Both the position numbers and the translations under genes were made by a program. Positions 46,609-55,239 of a stretch of 64,000 nt of DNA are shown here, piece by piece. This DNA comes from CAWFSE01 sp963697565. GTDB taxonomy: Bacteria; Actinomycetota; Actinomycetes; CAVWCF01. The stretch lies in contig CAVOOM010000008.1 in NCBI GenBank assembly GCA_963697565.1, forward strand, positions 757,011 to 821,010, read 5' to 3'. Each line of letters starts with the position of its first letter. Position 1 is the stretch's first letter. The notes beneath the pieces are model-generated. The model saw nothing but the letters and a program-made list of their open reading frames with translations, was not told the origin of the DNA and ran no database searches.

Positions 46609-46639
46609 GGCGCGCACCGGCATCACGCCGGTGCGCGCC
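46609..46639 (+). other. 13-bp-stem hairpin, copy 2
   Basis: Same perfect stem as 40894-40924, loop ATCAC. Confidence 0.7.
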
Positions 46640-46681
46640 GGGCCACCACCCAGTCGTCAACAGGATTTGGAGGACACAGTC

Positions 46682-47194
46682 ATGGGTCTGCGCGATCGGC
46701 GCCGGGGAGACGAATCACCACCCAGCCGCTACCAGATGCGCGAGCAGCTGCTCTCGATTGGAGACGACTACTGGATCGAGGACGGATCGGGCCGCCGCGC
46801 GTTCAAGGTCGACGGTAAGGCCGTCCGGGTCCGCGACACGTTCGTCCTTCGGGACGCCGCAGGCAACGAGGCCGCGAAGATCCAGGAACGCGCGGTCAGG
46901 GTGCGCGACACGATGGAGATCGAGCGGGCGGGCGGCAACGCCACCGTGCACAAGAACCTGGTGGGACTGCGAGACCGATTCAAGATCGAGGTCTCGGGGG
47001 GCAGCGACCTCAGCGCCCACGGCAACCTGGTCGACCACGAGTACGAGATCGAGCGCGACGGCGACACCATCGCCACCGTTTCGAAGAAGTGGTTCCGCGT
47101 CCGGGACACCTACGGGGTCGAGATCGAGCCGGGCCAAGACGAGGCTCTCGTCCTTGCCATCACGGTGTGCATCGACGCGATGACCCACGACTGA
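46682..47194 (+). CDS. LURP-one-related protein, copy 2, intact
   Basis: A 170-residue intact LURP-one-related protein (RYQMREQLLSIGDDYWIEDG, KIQERAVRVRDTMEIERAGG, VSKKWFRVRDTYGVEIEPGQ, AITVCIDAMTHD). GGAGG at 46669-46673 precedes ATG 46682. Downstream, 51 bases after the stop, is the second copy of the palindromic element. Function unknown; the strict linkage to DUF1269 and sulfatase genes in both units suggests a common membrane process. Confidence 0.88.
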   Translation: MGLRDRRRGDESPPSRYQMREQLLSIGDDYWIEDGSGRRAFKVDGKAVRVRDTFVLRDAAGNEAAKIQERAVRVRDTMEIERAGGNATVHKNLVGLRDRFKIEVSGGSDLSAHGNLVDHEYEIERDGDTIATVSKKWFRVRDTYGVEIEPGQDEALVLAITVCIDAMTHD

Positions 47195-47245
47195 GCCGAC
47201 ACCGCCGCACCCGTTCCGAGTGACGCCGCAGGGCTGCCGGGCCCA

Positions 47246-47283
47246 CCTGTGGATGAGTCTTCCGCGGAAGACTCATCCACAGG
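47246..47283. repeat. 38-bp perfect palindrome, copy B
   Basis: Contains the same 34-base palindrome as 29495-29528, extended by CC/GG on each side. Lies between the LURP-one stop (47194) and the convergent SPFH stop (47385). Confidence 0.85.
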
Positions 47284-47384
47284 CCGCTTGTCGCAGCAAC
47301 CTCGGCAGGATCGCCTGCACGAAGTCCGCCCGTGGTGTGGGCCGTCCACCGGTCACGAAATGCAGCGACGCGCGGCAAGGATCC

Positions 47385-48242
47385 CTAGGCGGCGTCGGAG
47401 GCCTTGTTCGGGGGGGCGGCCGCAATGGGCTTGCTGTGCTCGACTGGTGCGGCACGTGTCTCGGCCGCAGCGGCCGACTCGCCGGCGATGAACGAGTTCA
47501 GCTCGGCGATGGTGGTCATGATGGGCGAGGGGAAGACCACGGTGGTGTTCTTGTCCACGCCGATCTCGACCAGGCTCTGCAGGTTGCGGAGCTGCAGGGC
47601 CAACGGGTGGGCGACCATCGTGTCGGACGCCTCGCCGAGAGCCGCCGCGGCCAGGGACTCACCCTCGGCGTTGATGATCTTCGCCCGCTTCTCGCGCTCC
47701 GCCTCGGCCTGCCGCGCCATGGCCCGCTTCATCGTCTCGGGAAGCTGGATGTCCTTCAGCTCCACGAGGGTCACTTCCACGCCCCACTCGAGGGTGGTGA
47801 TGTCGAGGATCTGGCGGATGTCCATGTTGATCCGGTCGGTCTCTGCCAGCGTCTCGTCCAGGGTGTGCTGCCCGACCACCTTGCGCAGGGTCGTTTGCGC
47901 GATCTGGTTGATGGCCGCGAGGACGTTCTCGATCGCGATCACCGACTTCACGGCATCGACGACGCGGTAGTAGGCGACGGCGGAGATGTCGACGCTGACG
48001 TTGTCGCGGGTGATGATCCCCTGGGACTGGATGGGCATCGTCACGACCCGCAGTGACACCCGGTGCAAGACGTCGACGAACGGGATCATCAGCCGCAACC
48101 CGGGCTCCCGCACGCCCTGCAGCCGGCCGAAGCGCAGCACCACCCCTCGCTCGTACTGCTTGACGATCTTGATCGCGAGCGCGAGCAGCACCACGAGCAC
48201 CACCAGGATGGTGATGAGGACGATGATCTGTGTGGTGGTCAT
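47385..48242 (-). CDS. Slipin/stomatin-type SPFH membrane protein
   Basis: A 285-residue SPFH (band 7) protein. One N-terminal membrane helix (IIVLITILVVLVVLLALAI) is followed by KQYERGVVLRFGRLQGVREP, VDISAVAYYRVVDAVKSV, KVVGQHTLDETLAETDRI and the coiled segment RAMARQAEAEREKRAKIINA. The C-terminal tail is Ala-rich and disordered. Slipins assemble into membrane-bound rings and often scaffold proteases. AAGGAGG lies before ATG 48242. No NfeD partner is adjacent. Convergent with the LURP-one gene. Confidence 0.9.
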   Translation of the reverse strand: MTTTQIIVLITILVVLVVLLALAIKIVKQYERGVVLRFGRLQGVREPGLRLMIPFVDVLHRVSLRVVTMPIQSQGIITRDNVSVDISAVAYYRVVDAVKSVIAIENVLAAINQIAQTTLRKVVGQHTLDETLAETDRINMDIRQILDITTLEWGVEVTLVELKDIQLPETMKRAMARQAEAEREKRAKIINAEGESLAAAALGEASDTMVAHPLALQLRNLQSLVEIGVDKNTTVVFPSPIMTTIAELNSFIAGESAAAAETRAAPVEHSKPIAAAPPNKASDAA

Positions 48243-48475
48243 GGGGAACCTCCTTGGAGGAACGCCTTCCACTGCCAGGGTGCCTCGCGGCGGACCGTGC
48301 GGTGAGAGCCGGAGGTCCCTCAGGTGGTCCGGACGCGCCGCTGCCCCTCGGCCGGATCGAGGGCTACGCGTTCGCGGTGTGCCCGCCGTTGGCGGAACGG
48401 ACCTTTGCCTCATGTTCCGGCCTGGGTGAGGGAGAAACGTAGGTGGTGGGCGATGGCCGCGGGGAGGTGGTCGCC

Positions 48476-49315
48476 GTGCGGAAGGCAGCGGTGCTCGCGG
48501 GCGGGCTCGTCGCGGCTGCTCTTGGCTGCCTGGCCTTGGCTCCGCTGGCCCGGGCCTATGAGCCGCCAGAGCCGCTCACCCTGACCGACCCGATCGGCGA
48601 CGCCGTGCGTCCCGACGGTGGCGGGGCCGTCGGCCCGGACATCACCTCGGTGACGGTGTCGCAGCCTGATCCAGGGACGCTGCGGCTCGTGGTGACGTTC
48701 GCGGAGCCCTTGGTGTTGCGCGAGACGGCGCCCGTGGTCGAGGACGGCGTACGGGTGCTTCTCGGCCACCAACGGGGCAGCCAGATGTACGGCAACTACG
48801 TGGCCTGGGTCGGCGCCGCCGACCCCTCGCGGGTGCTGCTGACCGACCTGGCCAAGCCCTGGCATCCGGGTTCCGTGGTTGCCGGGGGTACGGCCCAGGT
48901 GGACGGCCAGGTCCTCACGCTGAGCATGCCCACGGAGCCGTTGCGTGCCCGTACCCACTACGGGCGGTCGGTGGGTCCGAGCCTGCCGATCACCGTGTCC
49001 GTCCGTACGTCGCTGGGGTGGGCCTACGGCGGGCCGATCGACGCGATGGAGCCGGTCGCCACCGGCGACGCCACTCCAGATGGCGGGGGCATGCGGCCTT
49101 TCGCTTGGTCTGGGCCTGCGGAGCCGACTCCGCTCTCGAACGCCCTCTCCGCAGCGGGAGGTGCGTTGGCGGCGCTGGCCGCGGTGCTCCTGCTCGGCGC
49201 GTACGCCTGGGGCGCGCGGTCACGTCGACTGGAGGCGCAGCGGGCGGACGCCCGGGCGGAGTCGGCGCTCTTCGGGGAGTTCCAGGATGTGGAGTTGCTC
49301 AGCTCGGGTCGCTGA
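48476..49315 (+). CDS. Secreted, C-terminally anchored protein of unknown function
   Basis: A 279-residue protein. GTG 48476 follows GGGGAGG. It has a signal peptide (VLAGGLVAAALGCLALAPLA, cleavage after RA), a beta-rich extracytoplasmic domain beginning YEPPEPLTLTDPIGDAV, and a C-terminal membrane helix (GGALAALAAVLLLGAYAWGA) with a basic/acidic tail (RSRRLEAQRADARAES). The layout recalls CopC/YcnJ-like or DUF-type exported domains but no family is clear. Its end overlaps the start of the beta-propeller lipoprotein by 29 bases, so the two are co-translated and probably act together outside the cell. Confidence 0.75.
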   Translation: MRKAAVLAGGLVAAALGCLALAPLARAYEPPEPLTLTDPIGDAVRPDGGGAVGPDITSVTVSQPDPGTLRLVVTFAEPLVLRETAPVVEDGVRVLLGHQRGSQMYGNYVAWVGAADPSRVLLTDLAKPWHPGSVVAGGTAQVDGQVLTLSMPTEPLRARTHYGRSVGPSLPITVSVRTSLGWAYGGPIDAMEPVATGDATPDGGGMRPFAWSGPAEPTPLSNALSAAGGALAALAAVLLLGAYAWGARSRRLEAQRADARAESALFGEFQDVELLSSGR

Positions 49316-51252
49316 CCGGCGTCGGTCGCTCGTGGCCGTCGCCCTGGTGGTGGCTGGCCTCGTGCTGACCGGGTGCCACGCGTGGCCGACACCACCCCTC
49401 GGAGTGGCCGAGGGCGCCGCCGCTTCGGAGCCGGAGCGGGTTGCGTCCTTCGGCCCCTCGTTCTTCGGGCTGGCCGCCGACGGCCTTGGTGCGCTGTGGT
49501 GGGCCGGGCCGGGCGTGTCGAGGTTTGATCCGGCTACCGGGGTCTTGCGGACCTTCACGGCGGCCGATGACGCGGCCTTCGCGACGCAGTGGCAAACGGT
49601 CACCTCGGTCCACGGTGGGGTCTGGCTGATCGAGTCCGGACGGGTGCGCCGCTTCGACGGCGAGCGGTTCGCGACTGCGCTGCCCACCCCCGTGGAGTTC
49701 TGCCGGCTGTCGGAGGGCGGGGACGGCGCTCTCTTCGGGGTCTCCTGCGACTCCAGCGGTTTGGTCCGCGGCGTTTACCGGTGGGCTGATGGCCGCTGGC
49801 AGCCCGTGGACCTCGACCTCAGCGGGGAGGGGCGGATCCCTGGGCCTGCTTGGAGCGGACCCGACGGGCGGACTGTGGTTCCGGTGGTCCCTGTGGTTCG
49901 GGGCGGGCGATGCCCTCGTTCACTGGGACGACGGCGCCTGGCAGGTCTACGACGCGGCCCACGGGCTGCCCCTCGGGGTGGGGACGGTGGCCTTGGCCGC
50001 CCGCGGTAGGGGTCTGGGTGGCCGCGGAGGAGTGCGGTGGTCCGGCTGGCTCACGGTGAGGCGATGCCGCCTGACTCCCTGACTCCGGCCTCGCGTACGT
50101 GGGCTCGATGGTGGAGGCCGGCGGAGCGCTCTGGGTGGCAGGGACGGCGCAGGACCCCTGGTCGGCAAGTCAGCAGGGGGAGGCCGAGCCGGCGATCGTC
50201 GCCCGGTGGGACGGCACGTCGTGGACCCGCTATGGACCGGAGAGCGGGCTGGACCTCTGCGCCTCGCCCGACATCTGCGCCGTCTCGCTGGCTGCGGCCG
50301 GTGGCCGAGTGTGGGCCGCCGGTCGGGAGGGGCTCTTCCGCCTCGACGGCGACCGCTGGACCAACGTCCTTCCGGCCGTCGCCCCTGCCTTCGCGGAGCG
50401 AATGGTCGTGACCGGTCCCGATGAGGCGTGGGTCATCGACAGTGGCGCGCCGTGGCGGCTCAAGGGCGGCCGATGGTCCGAGTCCCCTGGCGTCGGCCGA
50501 CTGGGGGGAGTTGTGGTGGACCTCGCCCGAGGCCCGGACGGGGGGCTGTGGGCGGCGACCACGTTCGGTCTCGCCCGGTTCGACGGCGAGCGGTGGCGGG
50601 AGGTGGCGGACGTCGTGACGCTGACCGGCTCGGCGGCGAACATGCGCCGGTTTCAGCAGCGTCGCAGTCGCCCCGGATGGCGCGGTTTGGGCCTTGACGG
50701 ACGACGGGAGGGTGGTGCGCATCGGCGACGGGGTGTCAGTCCCGCAGCCGGCGCTTATGGGGGGCGGCGATCTGCAGGTCTCGGCCGATGGCACGGTCTG
50801 GGCCACCGGGTACGGCTGGGGCGGTCCAGGGGCCGTGGGCGAGGTCAGTTGGCGCGGCTCGGATGGGCGCTGGATGCCGGAGTATCCGTGGGGGAAGGAC
50901 ACGGCCACCCAGGACTGCGGCGCCGGTCTCGCGGTCGCCCAGCGCGAGGTGTGGGCCATCCGGCGGTGCTGGGGCGGGCCGGGGACAGCTGAGAGAGCCG
51001 AACTGGCGCAGTTCGATGGCAGGCGATTGGACGGTCTACCCCGACGCCGACGGCCGCGCGTTCGGATCGATCGCGGGGGTGGCGGTGACGCCGCAAGGCT
51101 CGCTGATCGTCGCCGCGGAGTCAGGCCTGCTGGCCCATGACACGGCCGGCTGGACCGTGCTGCTGCCCGACTCGTACGCGTCGGTCTCCGCAGGGCCCGA
51201 CGGCGCGCTGTGGCTCACCAACCCGTCGGGGGTTTACCGCTACGTGCCCTGA
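49287..51252 (+). CDS. Beta-propeller lipoprotein (interrupted)
   Basis: About 650 residues when joined. ATG 49287 follows GGGGAG; the signal is RRRSLVAVALVVAGLVLTGC with lipobox LTGC. The rest consists of repeated blades of the two-component-regulator propeller kind: LAADGLGALWWAGPGVSRFD, TSVHGGVWLIESGRVRRFDG, ADPTGGLWFRWSLWFGAGDA, VEAGGALWVAGTAQD, GPDGGLWAATTFGLARFDGE, SADGTVWATGYGWG, and at the end SAGPDGALWLTNPSGVYRYV. Frame breaks occur near 49845, 50015, 50085, 50645, 50690 and 51030. Such propellers bind ligands or polymers at the cell surface. Partner of the upstream anchored protein. Confidence 0.7.
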
Positions 51253-52055
51253 CCGCCCGCAGGCCTGGGTGCGTGCGACTGCTGGAGCAGGGCCGCGCCC
51301 GCGATGCCCAGGGCGGTGACGAGGGCGGCCGCGACGATGTCGAGGATGTAGTGGTTCGCGGTGACGATGACGACCAGGGCGGTGAGGACGGGCAGCAGCC
51401 AGATCGCGATCCGGAGCAGCCGGTGCGTGGCCACCGACGACACCGCGGCGGCCGTCCACAGGGCCCAGGCGCAGTGCAGGCTCGGCATCGCGGCGTACTG
51501 GTTGCTCACCGCGCTCATCCAGGGGGACTGGAACGACCACGGGCCGGGAAAGGCCGCCAGGGTGTCGACGTACCCGAATCGGGTGCCGCCGCTCAACGTG
51601 TCGAGCAGCCGGGGCGGGGCCAGCGGGAACAGGTAGAAGCCGATGAGGCCGAGCGTCGTCGTGATCAGCAACGCGTTGCGCCAGAAGCGGTAGCGGTCAG
51701 GCGCGACCCGGTACAGCCAGACCAGCGTGCTCAGCGTGGCGACGGTGTACACCAGGCCGTAGTACGAGTTCGCGACCTCGATCAGCCACCGGTGGGGGAG
51801 CGCGATCCGCTGAAGCGCCCGTTCGACGTTGAGGCCCAGCGACTCCTGCAGGGCCAGCAGGCTCTCGGCGTTGGCCAGCGCCCGGGCCGCCGACGACTGG
51901 CCGACGTTTCGGATGACCTCGTACCCGAGGTAGAGGGAAAAGAGCACGAGCACCTCGCGCCACCACGTGAGGCCGGCTGCTTCGGCCGCCGTACGCGGTC
52001 TCCGCCGCATCTCGACCACGCCGTCCACGGTGGCCGGGCGTCTCGATGTGGACAC
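51240..52055 (-). CDS. PAP2-superfamily membrane protein (inositol phosphorylceramide synthase-like)
   Basis: A 271-residue polytopic membrane protein. It carries the C2 and C3 phosphatase motifs in the Aur1/PAP2_3 form: NQYAAMPSLHCAWALW (His) and TANHYILDIVAAALVT (His and Asp), after SYYGLVYTVATLSTLVWLYR and FPLAPPRLLDTLSG. In this subgroup the enzymes transfer or remove phospho-headgroups such as phosphoinositol at the outer face of the membrane. GTG 52055 is chosen because GGAG lies 6 bases upstream; a longer start at 52178 adds an unstructured stretch. Overlaps the propeller gene's stop by 13 bases, convergently. Confidence 0.8.
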   Translation of the reverse strand: MSTSRRPATVDGVVEMRRRPRTAAEAAGLTWWREVLVLFSLYLGYEVIRNVGQSSAARALANAESLLALQESLGLNVERALQRIALPHRWLIEVANSYYGLVYTVATLSTLVWLYRVAPDRYRFWRNALLITTTLGLIGFYLFPLAPPRLLDTLSGGTRFGYVDTLAAFPGPWSFQSPWMSAVSNQYAAMPSLHCAWALWTAAAVSSVATHRLLRIAIWLLPVLTALVVIVTANHYILDIVAAALVTALGIAGAALLQQSHAPRPAGGQGT

Positions 52056-52262
52056 GTGGCTCCGTCCAGGGCGGGCTGACCAGGGTCGATGGATTGCTCT
52101 GCCACCAGTCCGCAGCCTGCCAGATCTTGGACCGCCACCGAGGCCATCTCGGGGACCGGGGATTGGACGGCTAGTCACTTCCCGTCATTGCGCCGATCCC
52201 GGGGGACCGGTAGACCGTCCTGATCGGCGCCGCCGCCGGCGGCCCACGAGGGAGGAGCGCGC

Positions 52263-52646
52263 ATGCACCCCAACGGAGAGCTCATCGGCAAGGGATTCGA
52301 GGCCTTCGCCAACGGCGACATGGACACCATCTCGGGGCTCTTCGATGACGGCATCGCCTGGCATGCGCCGGGGACGAGTCCGATCAGCGGCGACTACCAC
52401 GGCAAGGCCGAGGTGTTCGGCCTCTTCGGCAAGCTGCTGGAGTTGACCGAGGGGACCTTCCGTCAGGAGGTCCACGCGATCCTCGCCGACGACGAGCACG
52501 TCGTGGCCATCACGAACTCCCACCAGGACAAGCCCAAGCCCTTCGACGGCCAGACGGTCTTCGTGTGGCACGTGAAGGACGGCAAGGCCGTCGAGTGCTG
52601 GGCGATCCCCGCCGACCAGGCGGCCGCGGCGGCGGCGTTTGCGTAG
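52263..52646 (+). CDS. SnoaL/NTF2-like protein
   Basis: A 127-residue single NTF2-fold protein: GELIGKGFEAFANGDMDTIS, LFDDGIAWHAPGTSPISGDY, HGKAEVFGLFGKLLEL, FVWHVKDGKAVECWAIP. This matches ketosteroid-isomerase-related/SnoaL_4 proteins, which bind hydrophobic ligands or act as isomerases/hydrolases. Cytosolic; intact; GGAGGA precedes ATG 52263. Confidence 0.85.
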   Translation: MHPNGELIGKGFEAFANGDMDTISGLFDDGIAWHAPGTSPISGDYHGKAEVFGLFGKLLELTEGTFRQEVHAILADDEHVVAITNSHQDKPKPFDGQTVFVWHVKDGKAVECWAIPADQAAAAAAFA

Positions 52647-52694
52647 GGCACGGCGAAACGGCGTCTGGGGAGGGGTCATCCGGGGTGGCCGACC

Positions 52695-52710
52695 TGTGAC
52701 CTGGGTCACA
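52695..52710 (+). promoter_or_regulatory. CRP/GlxR-type operator
   Basis: TGTGA-CCTGGG-TCACA, an exact match to the CRP-family consensus, within the longer palindrome CTGTGACC-TG-GGTCACAG. Its centre is about 43 bases before the start codon of a leaderless small gene, the place of a class II activator site. Confidence 0.75.
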
Positions 52711-52732
52711 GATGTACGAAATCTGCTTCTGG

Positions 52733-52738
52733 TATTCT
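52733..52738 (+). promoter_or_regulatory. -10 box of leaderless small-gene promoter
   Basis: TATTCT ends 7 bases before ATG 52746; no -35 match is seen, as expected for an activator-dependent promoter. Confidence 0.6.
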
Positions 52739-52745
52739 TGTCGTC

Positions 52746-52922
52746 ATGACCTCCTCCACCACCACTATTGAGCGGCCCGGAGCCGACGCCTCAGCACCCG
52801 CGACCGAGATCCTTCACGCGAACCGCGGCGACCTGTCGCCGGCCGAGCAGGCACCACAAGGGCTGCGCCGCCTGGCCGCCGGCTTCTGGCACTCCCTGCG
52901 TCAGGCGCCGGCCTTCTACTGA
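52746..52922 (+). CDS. 58-residue leaderless protein under a CRP-type site
   Basis: Small protein TSSTTTIERPGADASAPATE, ILHANRGDLSPAEQAPQ, then an amphipathic C-terminus GLRRLAAGFWHSLRQAPAFY. No ribosome site precedes it, but a good -10 box sits 7 bases upstream and a consensus CRP/GlxR site just before that, so a leaderless transcript is likely. The N-terminal half is disordered; the last 20 residues could form a membrane-surface helix. Not recognised. It lies in the same direction as the PAP2 gene 75 bases on. Confidence 0.6.
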   Translation: MTSSTTTIERPGADASAPATEILHANRGDLSPAEQAPQGLRRLAAGFWHSLRQAPAFY

Positions 52923-52997
52923 CGTCCCCACGGCGGCTCCACGCGACGCCGCCGCAGGTGGGTGCGCTGAACGGCGTCCCACCGCCATCATGGGTCC

Positions 52998-53849
52998 ATG
53001 CCGGTCGTGAATCTCGGGTGGCTGCCCCCCGGCGCCGCCCTCCTCATAGCGGCCGTGCTGCTGTGCGTGATGATCGCGCTGCGGGCCGACGACCGCACCC
53101 GGCGGTGGGGGTCGTCTGCCCGTGAGGTAGCGCTGGTCCTCGTCCTCTACGCCGCGTGGCAGTACGCGGGGGCGCTGAACGTCACCGGGCCCTCGCGGGC
53201 CAGGGACGCCGGGCTTTGGCTGGCCAACCTCGAGCGGTCGCTGGGGTGGCCTGACGAGGCTTCGCTGCAGCGGGCCGTGCTCGATCACGATTGGCTGATC
53301 GGCCTCGCGAACAGTTACTACATCGTGCTGCACGGGCCGGTGCTGGTCGTCACCCTGGCGTGGGTGCTCGTGTTCCGGCGGCGGGACTGGGCGTTCGCGA
53401 GGACGACGGTCGCGTTGCTGACCGGAGCCTGCATGCTGATCCAGTACTGGCCGGTCGCGCCACCACGGCTCATTCCCTCGCTGGGCATCGTGGACACGCC
53501 GACCCGCAGCGGGGTGTCTGTCTACGACGCCATCCCGGGGGCCAACCAGTTCTCCGCCCTGCCGTCGATCCATGTCGCCTGGGCAGCGGCCGTGGCGCTC
53601 ATCGTCATCGTCTCCGCCCGAACGCGGTGGCGTTGGCTGGCGCTCGGCTACCCACTCGCCACCCTCTGGGTGACCATCGTCACCGGCAACCACTTCACCA
53701 TCGACGGTGTCGCCGCCTTCGGGCTGCTGGCGGTGGCCGCGGGCGTCACGATCTGGTTCCCCTCGCAACGGCCCGAGCGCCTGCAACGGTACGAGGCCGC
53801 CGTGCCGCCGGCTGAGCTCGTGCGCATCCAGCCGGTGCCCGCAGACTGA
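52998..53849 (+). CDS. PAP2-superfamily membrane protein (Aur1/PAP2_3-like)
   Basis: A 283-residue membrane protein, paralogous to the 51240 gene. Motifs are QYWPVAPPRLIPSLGI, FSALPSIHVAWAAAV (His) and TGNHFTIDGVAAFG (His/Asp). Six helices are visible. The shared segments ANSYY and the APPRL turn place both in one subgroup of lipid phosphotransferases/phosphatases. CATCAT 6 bases before ATG 52998 could be a leaderless -10 box. Confidence 0.82.
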   Translation: MPVVNLGWLPPGAALLIAAVLLCVMIALRADDRTRRWGSSAREVALVLVLYAAWQYAGALNVTGPSRARDAGLWLANLERSLGWPDEASLQRAVLDHDWLIGLANSYYIVLHGPVLVVTLAWVLVFRRRDWAFARTTVALLTGACMLIQYWPVAPPRLIPSLGIVDTPTRSGVSVYDAIPGANQFSALPSIHVAWAAAVALIVIVSARTRWRWLALGYPLATLWVTIVTGNHFTIDGVAAFGLLAVAAGVTIWFPSQRPERLQRYEAAVPPAELVRIQPVPAD

Positions 53850-53895
53850 GCGATCGGGCTTGGGTCCGGCATCCCGGATAGCCCGTGGGCAGACC

Positions 53896-53901
53896 TATGC
53901 T
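53896..53901 (+). promoter_or_regulatory. -10 box of leaderless promoter
   Basis: TATGCT ends 6 bases before GTG 53908. Confidence 0.5.
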
Positions 53902-53907
53902 CGTGGT

Positions 53908-55233
53908 GTGGCGCTGCCGGTGGTGGACGGCACGGCGAGAACGCTGCTCATGGCGCTCGACGCGGTGCCCTACCGGGTCGCCCGTGAGGCGCACTCGCGG
54001 GGCGCCTTCGCGGGATGGGCCCAGCCCTCAGCCTTGGTTGCGCCCTTTCCCTCGCTGACCCACCCGGGGTTCGCCGAACTCTTCCAACCCTTCGGCGTCG
54101 AGCCCTCGTTCGGGTACGAGGTCCGCCACTTCGACGTGGCGGCCAATCGCACCGTCGGGGGCAACCCGCTCACGTATCGACGCGCAGTGCCGCCTTGGGC
54201 CGAGTACTTCGATGCGCCGCACCGGGGGATCGTGTCCAAGACCCTGAACTACGTGTCGGCTTCCCGGGCGGCGAACACCGAGCTGAAGGAGGTCTTCGGG
54301 GAGGTCCTCACCTCCACCCGCGACGTGGTGATCGCCTACCTCGGAGCCACTGACGGCTACATGCACCTGTACGGGGACGACAGCCTGGTGGACTTCCTCA
54401 TCGACCTCGACGCCCGGCTGCTCGAGTTGGCCACGAGGCACGCCGACCAGCGCGGACGGCCCCTGCGCGTCGTCCTCTTCTCCGATCACGGGTGCGGGCG
54501 TTGCCGGGTCCACTACACCGGAAGCCTCAAGCCCGCACTGCGCCAGGCCGGGCTGCGGGTGGTCGACCATCTCGCCGGGCCGGACGACGTCGTCGCGCCG
54601 ACGTTCGGCATCGTCAACTACAGCGCGCTGTTCCTGCGGGAGGCCGGCCGCGCAGAGGCGGCGGCCGAGGCCATGGCCGCCCACCGCGGGGTGGAGCTCG
54701 CGGCGTACTCCCCGGGCCCGGAGCTCGTCGAGGTGCTCTCCCGGGATGGCCGGGCACGTGTCCGGTGGCGCGGAGCCCAAGACGGGACGCGGTACCGCTA
54801 CGAGGACGCGGCAGGAGACGTCCTCCGGCTGGCCGAGGCGGCGCGCCGCCTCTCACGGGCGGGACTCCTCGACACCGAGGGCTTCGCCCACGAGGGCGAC
54901 TGGCTGCGCGAGGCCGCCTTCGAGCCGTACCCGGACCCGCTGAGGCGGCTCGCGGACGCGCTGACCGGCGCACGGATCCGCAGTCGGGCGTCGGTCCTGC
55001 TCTCCCTCGGACCGGGCTGGTCGTGGGGGTGGCGGTGGGCCTTCGCCGGGGGTCTCGTGCGCGGAGGGCGGCTCAAGGGGACCCACGGGGGTCTCGACCG
55101 GGAGTCCACGCTGGGCTTCCTGCTCGCCAATGACCCGAAGGTCGCCCTGCCGCCAGCGGTACGGGCGGACACCGCCCTGGCCCCCTTCGCCGAGGCGGTC
55201 CGGGCCGGTTGTTCAAGCGGCGGCAGGGGCTGA
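53908..55233 (+). CDS. Alkaline-phosphatase-superfamily phosphodiesterase-like protein
   Basis: A 441-residue protein with the metal-site order of nucleotide pyrophosphatase/phosphodiesterases. LLMALDAVPY has the first metal Asp, FPSLTHPGFAELF the Thr nucleophile, VVIAYLGATDGYMHLYG the Asp-x3-His pair, and VLFSDHGCGR the Asp-His pair. A C-terminal 150 residues are specific. No signal peptide, so probably cytosolic. Substrates would be phosphodiesters or phosphate esters. It is followed 6 bases later by an endonuclease/exonuclease/phosphatase-family gene, most likely in one operon. Confidence 0.8.
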   Translation: MALPVVDGTARTLLMALDAVPYRVAREAHSRGAFAGWAQPSALVAPFPSLTHPGFAELFQPFGVEPSFGYEVRHFDVAANRTVGGNPLTYRRAVPPWAEYFDAPHRGIVSKTLNYVSASRAANTELKEVFGEVLTSTRDVVIAYLGATDGYMHLYGDDSLVDFLIDLDARLLELATRHADQRGRPLRVVLFSDHGCGRCRVHYTGSLKPALRQAGLRVVDHLAGPDDVVAPTFGIVNYSALFLREAGRAEAAAEAMAAHRGVELAAYSPGPELVEVLSRDGRARVRWRGAQDGTRYRYEDAAGDVLRLAEAARRLSRAGLLDTEGFAHEGDWLREAAFEPYPDPLRRLADALTGARIRSRASVLLSLGPGWSWGWRWAFAGGLVRGGRLKGTHGGLDRESTLGFLLANDPKVALPPAVRADTALAPFAEAVRAGCSSGGRG

Positions 55234-55239
55234 GGCCGG

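Larger units (their letters stand above)
41633..47232. repeat. Tandem duplication, unit 2
   Basis: Second copy of the four-gene unit, separated from unit 1 by 115 unrelated bases. Offsets to unit 1 are 5659 bases for the sulfatase and 5714-5715 for the other three genes; the difference is the deletion between sulfatase and maturase in unit 1. Confidence 0.9.
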
